Assembly: GCA_030704615.1 (NCBI GenBank)
Contig: CM060732.1
Coordinates: 75,993,053-76,057,052 of the forward strand
DNA length: 64,000 nt
Direction of reading: 5' to 3'
Source: Takakia lepidozioides
Lineage: Eukaryota; Streptophyta; Takakiopsida; Takakiales; Takakiaceae
Shown piece after piece: positions 20,030 to 32,378 of the stretch (position 1 is its first letter; each line of letters opens with the position of its first letter). The translations under genes and the position numbers were made by a program. The notes beneath the pieces are model-generated. The model searched no databases, had not been told where the DNA came from, and saw nothing but the letters and a program-made list of their open reading frames with translations.

Positions 20030-20690
20030 ACCACAGCTTCTTAAAGAGGATCAAGAGAGGGAGTCCATAATGCCTCTTCTTGCTCTTCTGGGCATGTGAA
20101 GATGCTTTGTGAGGCAGGTAGACTGAAAGAGGCTCTACAACCTTTAAACCAAGGAGCATTTCAGTCACATTATCCAAAGTGGATTCACACCAAGTGTTTT
20201 TCTCCTCAACCCCCTTGTGAACATGGATGTTAAGTGCAGGAGCATCATGAATGCACACCGAGTGTTCAATGGAATGCCTCAACGAACTTTGATCACGTTG
20301 AATATAATGTTGGCAGGATTTAACATGGGTGTGGTAGGAATGCTTTGGAGACCTATGAGCAACTGCTGCGCGAAGGGGTGAAGCCCAACCACATCACATT
20401 TGTTTGTAATGCACGTGCAAGCCTGGGAGCTCTGGAAAAGGGCAAAGAGGTCCATGGTGACATCGTCAAATATGGAATTGTACCCAATGTCATTCTGAAC
20501 ACTGCCCTGATGGACTACATGTATGCCAAATGTGGGTGCATCGAGGATGCAAAGGAAGTGTTTGACAATATGGCTGAACGAGATGTGGTGTCGTGGAGTG
20601 CGATGATTGCAGGATATGCACAGCAAGGGCGCGGATGGAGGCTTTGGAGACCTATGAGCAATGATGTCGGAAGGGGTGATTCCCCGTGGA
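20030..20690 (+). pseudogene. second PPR gene fragment with N-terminal part
   Basis: It reads MLCEAGRLKEALQPLNQGAF (a typical PPR start), then SHIIQSGFTPSVFLLNPLV, KCRSIMNAHRVFNGMPQR and TLNIMLAGFNMG. It then joins the unit 20345-20680 with MYAKCGCIEDAKEVFDNMAE and ERDVVSWSAMIAGYAQQG. It is diverged from the 375-bp array and carries small frame changes. The frame runs directly into an OSB-like phrase at 20683. Confidence 0.6.
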
Positions 20691-21420
20691 AAAATAGCTC
20701 CAAGAAACCTGCATGGATAGATGGTCAACTGGAAGCCGCAGCAAGAGTGGCACAATTGATAAAATCAGGCAATGCTAATCAAGGCACCTTCTTCAACCCA
20801 TTTCACTCTGTTTTCCCCTCTTATCAGAATCGCCCTAAATTTTCATGTTTTAAGAATTCTGCAAGTTAGCTGGTTGAGTGAACCTTTGATAGTTTGGAGT
20901 GACTTTGACATGATACTGCCAAAGTGACAATAGGAAAGTATCCAGAAATAGGTAACAAGGAGGAGAAGCTGTGGAATGATTACTTTTCTGACCCCAGTCA
21001 ATGTTGGGACAACCGTCTTGGAAGGAAATGCATTTGGATTACAGAGTGGTAGATGCAATTGAGAATATGAATTGGTGTGATAAGATGAGTTGGGTGTTTG
21101 CTGGAACACATCTAGGCTACCATTGTCAGCTGCAATGCAATGATGTATGCATGATCTGTGCAGAGGCATGGATAGCTGAAGGAGTAGGGATAGAGTGTCA
21201 TCCAAGAGGGCCAGATTTCAAGCTCCAGATTACTTATGATTCCCTGTGGAGGGTTAGCTACAAGAAACCTGGTAGATGGTACATAGTTTGGATTTTGACA
21301 TGATACTACCAAAGTGATAATAGGAAAGTATCCAGAAACATGTAACAGAGATGAAGAGATGTTGTGGAATGAATGCTTTTCTGACCGCAGTCAAGGGTGG
21401 GACAACCGAGGGAAAAAGGT
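20683..21420 (+). pseudogene. OSB-like (organellar ssDNA-binding) PDF-motif fragments
   Basis: Right after the PPR unit comes SPWKNSSKKPAWIDGQLEAA. At about 20958-21045 there is LWNDYFSDPSQCWDNRLGRK, and at about 21205-21265 GPDFKLQITYDSLW. Plant OSB proteins carry a PDF motif built as W..[FY]..DPS.WWDNR..K...PDFKHK...LW, so the pieces fit in order but are broken. The DPSQ-WDNR part is duplicated at 21290-21410. A PPR-to-OSB joint could be a fusion or a chance rearrangement. Confidence 0.4.
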
Positions 21421-21706
21421 GAATGTCTATTAGATTACAGAGAGTAGGAGACGCAACTCAGCATAGACACTAAGACAAACTCTCCTTCCTTGCAAAGGGT
21501 GTGTTTTGGTATCTGAGTGAATAAATATAATTTCTAAAACATAATTTCAATATTTTGTTATTTAATAATGTTCTCATCTAGACCACTGTCCATTTTTCCT
21601 ATAATAATAATAATAATAACAATAAATTAAATCCATTAATATTCAAACTTAATATTGGAAAGCAAATAATAATTAATTAATGTGTACCACCACACAGGAA
21701 CGAACA

Positions 21707-21782
21707 CGTGTTGCATAGTGACTTGTCGAAGGTGTGAAATATGACACGTGTCGCATAGTGGCTTGTTCAAGGTGTGAAATCC
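21707..21782. repeat. short tandem duplication
   Basis: Two copies of about 38 bp: ACGTGTTGCATAGTGACTTG then CGAAGGTGTGAAATATG, and ACGTGTCGCATAGTGGCTTG then TTCAAGGTGTGAAAT. They are followed by a CCATG-rich low-complexity tract (21786-22020). No gene is recognised in 21430-23370. Confidence 0.6.
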
Positions 21783-23373
21783 GCCGTGAAACATGCCACA
21801 CTGGCCTTTTTTCACATTCTGCCATGTCAGCTATGCCATCAGCCATGTCAACGGCCATGTCACCATGCACCCTGTGAAAAAAACCCACCCATGGAAAAAA
21901 CCTCCCATGAAAAAAGCCACCCCATGACTTTTCCACATGGCCACCCAAGAGCCAGGCCGTCCACGGGGTGTCCATGGACTGCTGCTGATTCCACAGCAAA
22001 AAGTGTGGAAAAAGCCATGGAAAAAGCCGGTTTCTCTTCTAGTGTGATGAGATGCATACAGACTGTACTCGTTTTGCTTGTCAACCTTTTGAATTTGGTT
22101 GAAAAGTTCATGACAATGCGCTGTACACCTCAAACGCTTTATATCATGAATGCATACGTATTGGATCCATTTCAATGTGATCCAACACATGCCTATTATC
22201 AGAACAAAGGGGAGTCTGCTTTGCAATTGACTTATGTGGTGGAAATCTCCTCAAAATGAGCAGTTGACATTTGCTGGCAACTTGCTTCCAGTCAGACTCG
22301 GGGCAACGTCTAAGTTGGATGTACCGGAGCAGAGAGAAGTTATATAAATGTTGAGGCTCTGAAAAGTTATGAGAGAGTTTGCTGTGCGAAAATATGGGTG
22401 GTGGATTCAAGTAGTACGGTCTAGCAGCCATTGCATACCCACCTGTGAGTCTCTTGCCTATGATGCCCAATGCTCTCCTTTCACCCTTTGTCGTCTAACT
22501 CATCCCTCTGTCGGGCTATCAGGCATGCAATGCCTCGGGTATCTCGACGGCGCCGTTATACCGGTATGTACTGACCTTGCATGCTTTAGGTGTACGTGGC
22601 TGCATCTTAGTCTGTCTTACTTATGGTGCCAAAGGAACTCAGGAACTCAGGGGGATGCCACTGTGAGCTCGACGGTCCCTTAATCTGCTGCATAATGTAA
22701 GAGCTCTTGCATGAACCAAACGAGAAGACGCGGCCTTGGCTATGGAACACACCCCAGACAGTCCAATGAGTGGGAGCGAAGCAGAACATCTTTTTTGGCC
22801 CGCGCACTTTGAATCCACGTAGTTGACGTATGAGTACTTAAGCAGAATCCAGCTTCAAGGATCTCTCTAGACTCTCTCTCTCTAGCTCACCTTCCGGTTT
22901 CTGTTCGCCTTCCATATCTTCTTCTACTGCCCTCTATATTACGAGATCCGTGGGAGATTCCACTGTTTATTCAGTGGAACCCAAACTCTCACTGATGTCT
23001 TTCACTATGAGGATCAAAAATGCTTGGCAGCCTACCTACACGAGGCCTTCACCCTTAGACAATCGCTAGAACATTAATTGTGGTTTCTGGATTTGTTCCT
23101 CTCTCATGTTTTCTTCCATTTTGTCCCATAAGCTCTACGAGCTTTCCGCGGACGTTATAAAGCACCATTTCATTTCATTTCATTTCTATCGGACTGACAC
23201 GACGGCAAAGCTCGGTGCTGCGCCGTCAAAGCACGAGAGACTTTCTTCGCCTTTGGATGGTTTCAGGTCACAACGCTCAGGGATTGAGCAAGCATTTCCT
23301 TAACTACTGCATGCATTCTCTCGGAGGGTTGTGCTTTGTTTCTTAGTTCCTTCAGACTGTGGGTTAGCGTGCA

Positions 23374-24450
23374 ATGGATCCGAGACTGTGGAAGGTGCTA
23401 CCGGAGGAGCTGCTGCTTCGAGTAATGTCCGTGTTGCCGCTGTTAGACCTGCTGCGGATGCGTGGAACACGTTCATACTTTTACAGAGCTGTGGACCAAA
23501 CTCCCCACAAGCGCAGTCTTCATCAGAAAAGGTTTTTCTAATTTGGTTTTTCTGCTTGAATGACCGGAATTTATTGTGGCGTACAATTCCAAGCAAAGAG
23601 CCATGGCACAAGTTCGATCTGACTTCTCTTGATCTTGGGCCTGCCGAGATTCATATGGTGGCAGCAGCAGGAGGATTGGTTTGCCTAATGCAACATGTAA
23701 AGCGCCAAGTAAATTGTATGCAGTCGGAGCTGGACTCTGTTTTCATGGTAGTGAATGTGTCACAAGGTCATGGCGGCAGTTGCCTCTTTTGAAATTATGT
23801 GGATGGGCGCACTTCTACCTCTAGGTAACGATGTGCTGCACATGATAGGAAAATCAACATCAAGATTGGAAGTTCAAGATTGCCACATCGGACGACGATG
23901 CCACACATATGTTTGACTCGCTCACAGATTCCTGACTCAGATCATTCTCGATCTCCAGAGCGTTTGAAGTTTCTGAAGCTTCTGGTGTCCATTTTTGGAA
24001 TGCCGTTACCAGGAAATTGGTCTCCTAAGATTTTGGAATGAATCTATGGTACCTTCATGTTCACACAGGTTCGTGAGTGCGATTCGTATGGCACAGAAAG
24101 GGCAGCTTTTTAAGGTCTGTGCATATCGCCTGGAGTTGCCGGGTTGTTGACTTCTAGCGTCACGAAGATACAGTGTTGGGTGCACGTGAGAAGAACAATG
24201 CTTTCAAGACGGATTTTCGGAGATCCTTATGAACTGTTCTTTTCAGGCTTCAATCGTGCATGTGCGGGGCAAGGAGATAATGTCTATTTGAGAGGCTTCT
24301 GGACAAGACGGTGTTGTTTCTGGGGTAGCATATGACTTCGAAAACAACTCCTGGCAGAAATTTTGCCATACCTGTCCAGAATGCACTCTCCAAGGAAACT
24401 TTTTGTGTTTGAGCCGTCGTTGAGTGCCTCAGTTGCGGGGTCAGCAAAGC
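23374..24450 (+). pseudogene. F-box/kelch-type protein, decayed
   Basis: An ATG at 23374 opens MDPRLWKVLPEELLLRVMSV followed by LPLLDLLRMRG, a clear F-box (substrate receptor of SCF ubiquitin ligases). The rest is spread over shifted frames: AAAGGLVCLMQHVKRQVNC near 23660-23710, GDNVYLRG near 24270-24300, and DGVVSGVAYDFENNSWQKFC near 24307-24366. These are typical of the beta-propeller half of plant F-box/kelch proteins. At least three frame changes make it non-functional. CT-rich sequence at 22860-22890 could be old 5' UTR. Confidence 0.65.
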
Positions 24451-25127
24451 CTACTGACTAGTATAACCTTGGACGCCCAAATGTGTTGGAGGGAGGCCTT
24501 GTCTCTACAGCAACACTGAGGCTGCTGACCTAAGTTTCAAGACGATCTGTGTGCTGAAATCACACTTGGTCTCTTAGAATTTACACAGAAAGCTCAGAGT
24601 ACCGATCAATTGATACAGTTCGACATACATTTACAGGTCAAAAGATATTGCAATATTTTGCTAGTAATTCCCTTGAGAGCTCTACTTCCACCGTTAGAAT
24701 TCTTATTTCTCTACTCTAATCCAATCCCCCAGTTTGGCTCACTCTTGCCTCTCTCTGTCCTGCTTGCTCCTTCACCATCCCCCTTCGCTACCACCCCGTT
24801 CCGTCGACCCCCTGACCCTACCTCAGCCAGGCATTCTTAGGGCTACAGTCCTCTTCTAACCCTCTTCCTTCCCACTTGCTAAACTTATCACCTTAATGCT
24901 ACACTCCACCAGCATGGATAATCAGCCGAGGGCTGGACCCTCTCCACACTTGGAGTTTCTAGTGATTTAATCACGTCTTATGGTGTCTTCTAGTTACAGT
25001 TACTAGCTCTGCGTTATCTGCCAAAGCCTCCTGTGTGACATGCCTTATGGCAGCCTTTGGCAACTGAGGTTTTTATTTTTTCCCTCCAATAATTATAATA
25101 AAGTTCGAGCAGGGCCTCGGACCCTTT

Positions 25128-25163
25128 CAAAAAAAAAAAAAGAAAAAAGAAAAAAGAAAAAAG
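25128..25163. repeat. A-rich microsatellite upstream of PLATZ copy A
   Basis: A run of A followed by GAAAAAA units. The corresponding place in copy B (about 54776-54794) is much shorter. Confidence 0.7.
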
Positions 25164-25385
25164 TATGGACTATTTATAGAATTTTCCTAAAAGAGGGCCA
25201 AATGCGGAAAAAGCAGATATGGAAAATAAACGGCTTGAGATGGAAACAGCGAGCTTGATCCAGATCTGTATACAAGGTGGCAGACTTGTGAGGCAAGCTC
25301 ACTGATCTGCATTGTTAGTCTGTCCAGACTCGCTTGTTTCTTGCAAGCAAGCACGCAGCTTTGAAGCGGATTGGGAGCCATCACG

Positions 25386-26577
25386 ATGGCGGAGAGGATT
25401 TCCCCTGTTTGGATTCGACAATTCTTACATTCTGAATACGGGACCAGCGATTGCACAGTTTGTAAGACAACGAGGGTCTGTAGAAGCTTTTTCTGTGTTG
25501 ACTGCCGTGAAGGGCATCTCTGCCATTTGGAGTTCACTTCTCCTGCCAAGGGCCACTTTGGTCACAATCGCCTGCAAACAAGGAAAGCTTCACGCAGGAA
25601 CGTGGTTCGAGTTGAGGATATCCGGACACATATGGATGTGAGTGGGATAGAGGAATACGTTATTAATGGTTCTAAAGTCTATCAGCTTTCTGCTTCACCA
25701 AATCCCAGAGTAAAGGCAAGCGGGTCGGCCGTCTGCAGAACATGCAAGTGGCGTTTGAAGGACGGAGGTAACAGGTTTTGCTCTTTGCAGTGTAGAAGCG
25801 AATGAGGACTGGCACGATATTTCTGGGGTCTTGATGAAAGAAGATCAGCGTCCCTCATACAAGGGAATGAGTGCTGATATCTCGGCCTTGATCACCTCTA
25901 CCGAGGTTAGTCCTAGTTCTGGAACATCAAGCGCAAGGAACGATATTACTGGGGTCTTGCAGACGACAGAGGACGGAACTCTTTTTGAAGCGATTTCAAG
26001 GACAGAATATGAAGATCGGCGTCCCTCACAACAGGGAATGAGTACCGATGCCCGGCCGGTCCTGATCACCACTACCCGCGAGTTCAGTCCTAGTTCTAGC
26101 AATTCAAGGAAAAGGAGCCATGATGGCAGGCTGCTGACGGCAGAGGAGGCCCCAGTTTTGGCATGTGTGGACATGGAGCCGGCTCTACGGGAATTTGAGA
26201 AGAAGCTGTACGATTGCCAGGGGGTTACCCAGTGGAAGGAATTGTTCGAAGAAATTACAAAATTCGGAGGACATTTTCCTACTGAACAGTGGATAGCAGC
26301 ATATGCTCTATGTACACTCAGCTCCGCCTACGACCCTGGACCAAAGCCTGCGTTTCTCGCAGATATGATGGCCTTGAAAATGATTCCCCAGAAGCGCACT
26401 ACATCTCCTCGACCAGGCTTTAAGATGACAGGGCGTGCTAGAAAGCGCTTGTGTACGAGGGAAGACCAGCAAGCCATTTGCATTCGAATTGAATCTCGTG
26501 AAGAATTACCTGGACTCTGCTGTAAGACATTTTTCCTGCCAGCGACACGTCCTTCAATCTTGGAAGGACATAAGTAG
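25386..26577 (+). pseudogene. PLATZ zinc-binding transcription factor, copy A (5-bp deletion)
   Basis: The ATG at 25386 (MAERISPVWIRQFL) opens the PLATZ domain. It has CTVCKTTRVCRSFFCVDC and EGHLCHLE, then RRNVVRVEDI and VYQLSASPNP, and finally CRTCKWRLKDGGNRFCSLQC. The frame stops at 25803-25805 because copy B has five extra bases (CAAAC) after the last Cys. The remainder continues in another frame to 26577: KEDQRPSYKGMSADISALI, an imperfect internal repeat of this block, then FLADMMALKMIPQKR and LCTREDQQAICIRIE. PLATZ proteins bind A/T-rich DNA and repress transcription. A truncated 139-residue protein with a whole zinc domain is still possible. A TATA-like CTATTTATAG lies at about 25168. 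Confidence 0.8.
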
Positions 26578-29500
26578 GCCTCCAGTTTAGTTCATGTACA
26601 TATAACTTACCTTCCCTTTTAATATTCGTAACTTGGGCACTTGGAAGCAATATCTCCACGAGTTCTACCATGTTTGTTGTCCGAACTTCTTTTGTTGCAT
26701 ATTCTCAATTGTGGGTACTTAGGCGAGCTGCTTTGGCAACAGATTGAGCCCAGTTGGTTGCTTCTCAACTGGTCTCAAGGGCTGCTCCCCATCATTTATG
26801 CTCCAGATGGTAAACTGGATGTCCAGTATTAGTTTAGTGGTGTCCCTTTCCGCAAATGAAACTTTTGAAACAAAAAATGATATTGATCAGTTGATTAGGT
26901 ACTTACATGTATGTGTGAAGCTTCAATTGAAATGGTCAAGATTGAACCAACTTGTATCCCTGGAGAGGACATATATGTCAATTCCAGGAGCCAGGGCCGA
27001 TGGGCAACTTGTCTAGAACTCTCAACAGTTTTCCTCATTTGTAAGCTTCAAAAGCATCTAGACATAAACAGAGAACTTCAATATTCGGGTGTGCACAAAC
27101 AGTTCTATCTAACGACGTTCCCCAATTTTGTCGATGTGCACATTTTGATGTACTTATTGGACGTTGAGCTGCGTTCCTTCCCTTCCCTTCCCTTGAGCAA
27201 CTCCATATCATAAGCTTAATCCTAACTGAATTTAGAACTAGATTTGCGTTAAAATCTGAACCTTTATTTGTAATTTATGAATCACACTTCAAGTGCTACA
27301 TCAGATCGCAGCAGAAAGGAGCTGCCGGCGATCCCAGCAGAAAGGAGCTGGAATGACAGAGTTTGGAAGGAGCTTCAAATAAACAGCATGGCTTCACGCG
27401 TACAACAGCGTTTGGCAGCCACGTAGCCTATTGTGGAAAAGAGATTAATGAACTAATATTTAGACTAACAATCTATTCAAATGTGGATTGTGAATTTCAA
27501 GCCAGGCAGCCTCCGCATTACAGTGCTAAGTGGGTGCAGGCTGCTTCACCAAGACCAAGACCAAGCTGACCAATGCAAGATCATGGCTCTACTTGAGCAG
27601 AGCAAAGCTCACCTACTTCGGTGAAACTTGAACATCAAGAACATGAAGGACCCACTCGACGTTCAAAACTCTACAGATTTGCAGCAGCTTGTTCTGTAAA
27701 TAGGAGCTCTGCCGCCGGCATCGCGGCGGAGACGAGTCCTTGCTGCTGGGGGCTCCGGGGTAACTCGCTACAGCACAGTCATGCATCCCGCAACGGAATG
27801 GGGCTTACTCTCACCGTGCCCCACCTCCTTTTTCTTTGCCTCACGGCTGCCTGCTTCCATAGATTCACCGCAGCATTTGTTGGATCCCGAGCTCACATAA
27901 TTTGCTGTTTGTGACATCACCACATTATGCTCCCTCTCTTTGATATATAGGATCACGAGGCTTGTCTCCAATTTTATATGTGGATGTCATGGAAGTGGCA
28001 TAAACCTGCAGGCCCTTTCCTTTTCCTCAATCTCCTTACAACATCCACAGGAAGGTCAAGGAGCGTATGGGACAAAGGAACAGAGAGGGATAAAATCAAT
28101 GTGCCCATAGGAGGCCCAACCGGCGAAAAACAAACTACAAACGCAAAATAAAGAAATAGAATATAACCACTAACTCTGTCGACAATGTGCAAGTTCAAGT
28201 TATCACATGTGCCCTTCAGTCTTGAGGGAATGCAGCCCGTCCTTCAGAACAGAGAGACATGCCTTACTGGCCTGGCTTTTCTAAGCATATTTTGGTAGGC
28301 AGATCTGCCAAAAGGCTGCAAATTCCAGATCCCAGAGCTGCAATCAGTGTTTAGAGCGATGATCAGTTTGGGATAATGTGGTATTGACGAACGAGAAGGA
28401 GGGACCCTTCAGGAAGGGGCATTTGTAACTTTGGTAGCTGGAACAGCCATTGCAGCTGGCCAGGGCACATCAAATCAGTGTTATCCTCAACTTTTTGTTA
28501 GTATATAATTCAAGAGTATGTGTGAAAGAGTTCGGATTCCACCTTCACAGTGGGTTCTTCGATAGAAGATAGCAACATTAAGCTCTACATGGAGTGATAC
28601 AAAGCTGAACTGCTACAGGCAACCAACAGAGAATGGTGAGGACCTTCAATTGCAATGGAGTTAGGTACTACCACTCAGACACTTCATTTCTAGAGAATCC
28701 ATTGAACTGAAAATATGAAGTGAGAAGGGCAATGTTTCCTTTGAAGAGCCTTTTTCCTTCTCAAAAATCTAGTGTAGACCTTACCTTGCCATCTCAAATA
28801 CTAAAACATGGAATAATCCCATTGACGGTCTTCTGCTACTTGGGTTTCCCTAGACAAATAACAAAAACATCAAGACAATCTTTACTATGATATCCAAGTT
28901 GGTAGGTGACTGGTTTCCAGTAATTATGGCAAAGAAAAGACTATATCCCTGTTTAACTTAGTTTTCTCCCCACAATAACTCTCAATGTAGTTTTCCCACC
29001 CTCGGAAATCTCCAGTGTTTCTTGCACCTGTGCAATGTCCTTTCTTGCTATCATGCCTATTACCCTGCACATACAAACACACATACCAGTGTCCTTCTAT
29101 AATTTATGTGTCATATGTATACATAGACCAGTCCCTAAGCACACTGGCAGATAGTACTCTTGAAAGCTAGCTCAGGGGGCCTACTGATCCCCTTGGAGCT
29201 CATCGCAGGGCTTCACCCAAAGCCTACAAGTGTCCAATTCAAGTAGTGCACATAACTTGAAACCAGAAAGTATCATGGGGATACAGGCACTTTTGTTTTA
29301 GCGATGAAAGGCAAGACATACCCGAGCAGCATCAACAACCACCCTCCCCTTGTTCTGGCACATACATCAATAGCCTGGGCACAATATAATGTGTAGTGCA
29401 CCTCTCACATAAAACATTGGCAAAGAAGGGACAGGTACATCAACCAATCCTTACACAGCCAAAAAAGGATTGCAGCAGACCTGTTTCCAGAGTCTGTGAC

Positions 29501-30598
29501 ACAGTGTGCGAAATATGATGAACACCCGTTGCGCTGAACACTCAGCACGAACCTACAAAGAAAGAAAAGAGAAGGAAAGAAGTTGAAATGGACACTAAGT
29601 GGATTTCTTTGAGTGAAAGACAGTCATGAAGAAATCCCAATCTTAAAGTACAGAGGGTAAAAGAGGCAAACAAACTTTTCAAAGTGGCCATTCTGAGACA
29701 AGCAAAGGAGTGGCAGGGCAAAGGGACATTTCAGGGTCTTGTTCCCCCTCCAAAACAATTTCTCACACCACCCTAACTTCCAGGGAAATGGAGACGGAGA
29801 GAAGAAAGAAGGAAAGAAAAAACTCCAAGAGAGAGTGCTACTAATAACCTTCGACTACACTCACCCTTCCTGCAGGTGCAGACGCTATTAGCATACAGAT
29901 TGCACGGTTCCCTTCTGCATCTGCAACTCATTATTCATGGATTACTGTGTCGCAATATGACAAAAACGATGAGTCAGACACCAGTGCAAAGGTTATCTGA
30001 GTCTCGTCACATGAGCAATAGACAAATGATATCAAACAGCCTAGTAGTGATTTCAAGTTTATGAATCCTGAAGACTAACTAACAGGGAATGTTTGGTTGT
30101 TGATGGTTCCTGAGGCCCCTAACATACAATGTTGGCCATGCTTTGTAGATTGGCAACCAAACTGAGGTTGTCTGCCAACCATGCAATATGACACTACTGT
30201 TATGTCTGTCTGTTACTGTTATCGAAGGCCGCAATAGGACAGAAGACCAAAGATAGTGCACCTTTTGGATGGGGATCTGCTGCACCACTCGGTTGCTCGT
30301 GCTCCCTTTGCTTGCTAAGATATTCTGATTATAGGTTAATCAGCCATTTGCCAATGCCTCTGCACACAGAATTGCCCAGAAGAAGGCACATTCACATACT
30401 GCCAGAAATGCAGAGGAGTTCCCCACCTCTTATCCTGTCAATCAACGTCACTTGCTTACATCTGATGATTGCACAAGGATCCATTCATGGTCAGAGTACA
30501 CTAGAATGCAGTACGTTGCATCTGGGAAAAAGACCCAACACCTACCTTTGATACTTCCTACATCAACAGCGTGCCACCCTCAGAATTGCACGCAAGTC
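26578..30598. other. downstream half of copy A, no intact gene
   Basis: PLATZ 3' flank and sequence that matches copy B with indels. I see no coherent coding domain, apart from the 38-bp ketosphinganine-reductase-like remnant at 28404-28441 (CAGGAAGGGGCATTTGTAAC). Some of it may be introns of a minus-strand gene whose exons are clearer in copy B. Confidence 0.4.
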
Positions 30599-30850
30599 TT
30601 ACTTGATTTTGCTAGCTTCACGAAGGCTGAGTATGGGTTGCCGGGCTTCACACACGCTTCTGTGAGCTCCGAGAAACGTAGCGTCCAGGCCCTCACTGTA
30701 CGACTTCTCCAAATGCTCCTCTCGCTTCTGCACCAGAAACGCTGCAAGTGCTTCATTTCCTGGACACTCCACTCGCCTCGTCTCCATTTTCCCTTCCCCG
30801 CCTCTCACCTCCTTCAGCACCCAAAGACCCACATCCACATCTTCGTTCAC
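30599..30850 (-). CDS. possible exon shared by both duplicated segments
   Basis: Minus-strand frame MNEDVDVGLWVLKEVRGGEG continues through EALAAFLVQKREEHLEKSY and DATFLGAHRSVCEARQPILS. It has protein-like composition and is preserved in copy B (63233-62980), but with a small deletion that moves it to another frame. No family recognised. The opposite strand is also open over this stretch, so the strand is uncertain. Confidence 0.25.
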   Translation of the reverse strand: MNEDVDVGLWVLKEVRGGEGKMETRRVECPGNEALAAFLVQKREEHLEKSYSEGLDATFLGAHRSVCEARQPILSLREASKIK

Positions 30851-31768
30851 GATTGATCCTGCTCAGAGAGAAGCACGAGAATGCCCAGCCTGAGCGTGCC
30901 CACCTTCCTAAATCCCCTCAAAACCCCGCAGACAACGAGAATCGCGCTCCGCAACGAAGCAAACGTTCGCCCAATCGCTGCACCATTCTCTCTTCTTTTT
31001 TGGGTTTTTGTTTTTTGGGGGGGAAACTTAGGCAGCCGGAGCTGCCAATGCAAAATTTCCTCAGCTGCGGTGGCTAGCAGAGATGGAGGATTCTTTCCGA
31101 GATTTATGTTCCTGGATTTCGATGGAATCCACAAAGGACATTGTGGGGCAGGCTTACCATCCCCTTTGACCCCCAACCGAGGGAGGAGGATATCAAAGCT
31201 TCTCTGTATGCTCATGACTCTGTCCTCCTTGTCAACAACTCCTCTACACAATGTTTCCAGAGTTTGTGAGGCTCTGTGGTTCTGTAGACGGAGGAGAAGG
31301 CTCCTGTCAGAGTTTTCGTTTACTATGGATATGTTCGTCCTCTTTTCGCTTACTACGGATATCGCTAACCAGACCAGCAGAATTCTTAATCTTTTTCTTT
31401 CTTTTTTAAATTGATCTTGATGTCAGTTAGAAAGTCGGATGAATTCCTGCATGTACGTTGAGGCTATAGTTTTAAAAGATTCATAAATTAGAAAGCCGCA
31501 AAAAGTAAGTTGATGCAGACAAACTGATCGAGATCGATCGGACTCATTCATACCCAAATATCCAAACCATTTGGAGAATGGACATCACAATATTTTCTTA
31601 AACTCCCCGGAAAAAGGGTATACAATTGTTACAAAATGTGATACCCTAGAGAGCAGATTGTGGAATCCTCCAAAAATGGTCCCCATCGAACTCGCATCCC
31701 TGATCTTGAAGACGGCATAGTGAGCTTCATGTCGACCGGTCCTCACGCAGTCACAATCACCCGCAGGC

Positions 31769-32378
31769 TCATGCCGCCACTTTCACAATCCCGGGTAGTC
31801 CGCTGATGAATAGAAGGTGCCTGCTTTTAGAGAGAGTCACGGTGGTAGGAGACCTGGTGTAGGTAGCCAAGGGACCCGCAGCAGCATTGCATGCCAAGTA
31901 GTCTGCCACGATGACCTCCAGAACATTGTGGACCCCAGTGGCGTAATTGAAGACTAATAACACACACATATCCAAACAGGGGGCTCAGATCAGTCTCAGG
32001 AATATTGAAGCAGTAGTTTAATTCCTATTGTGCACATGTGCACAGACATACTACATTCATGAAAAAGCCTGGAAATTGAGCCTTCAATAAGTTCTTTTAT
32101 CATAGCTGGTCAGTTTACCATGGGCTTGCATGTGCAGATCAGGGCTTACCGAGAGTGTCTCCCACTTTGAAGCGGATGTTGCTGGACCAAATTGGGTAGA
32201 AATCACTGGAGTCACCGGGTGGGTCGGTCCAGCCTATGCTATCACCCACTGTCCACGTCGCTGCAGTAGCCCCTGCAGGCAACAGCAATAGCATTGCTGC
32301 GGTCACCATCATGGTCATTTTGATGACAGATTCCATTGTGGCAGTACTGCACAAGTTTCCACCACCTTCGATAGTCAT
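31769..32378 (-). pseudogene. phytocyanin (plastocyanin-like) gene with a broken copper loop
   Basis: Two exons: 32378-32150 and 31953-31769. The 196-bp intron has a GTAAGC donor and TTATTAG acceptor, so CTCG joins TCTTC to give DTLVFNYATG. A signal peptide (MTMMVTAAMLLLLPAGATA) precedes ATWTVGDSIGW, the usual phytocyanin start. Copper ligand His in GVHNV and the disulfide Cys in ACNAAAG are present. The last loop reads FISGLPGIVKVAA and ends early: ligand Cys is Ser, and ligand His and its neighbouring Cys are missing. One base lost near 31790 explains this, because the other frame continues as ESGGMSLRVIVTA to a stop at 31743. A secreted or cell-wall protein without blue copper, or a pseudogene. 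Confidence 0.75.

Larger units (their letters stand above)
24640..31720. repeat. segmental duplication, copy A
   Basis: Aligns in direct orientation with 54320-64000 over most of its length at high identity, from CTTCCACCGTTAGAATTC to the right edge of the window. Copy A lacks blocks present in copy B. These are about 1 kb matching 58192-59225, most of 59450-60300, and 61588-62155. It also lacks the solo LTR. It carries PLATZ copy A, 3' flanking sequence, a 38-bp remnant of a ketosphinganine-reductase-like exon (28404-28441), and an unresolved downstream region. Confidence 0.9.

Noticed and set aside
25386-25830. A short intron that would repair PLATZ copy A
   Set aside because: The only GT-AG pair that fits (GTAACA to TTTGCAG) is about 24 bp, too short, and would remove a zinc ligand. 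Copy B shows the missing five bases instead.
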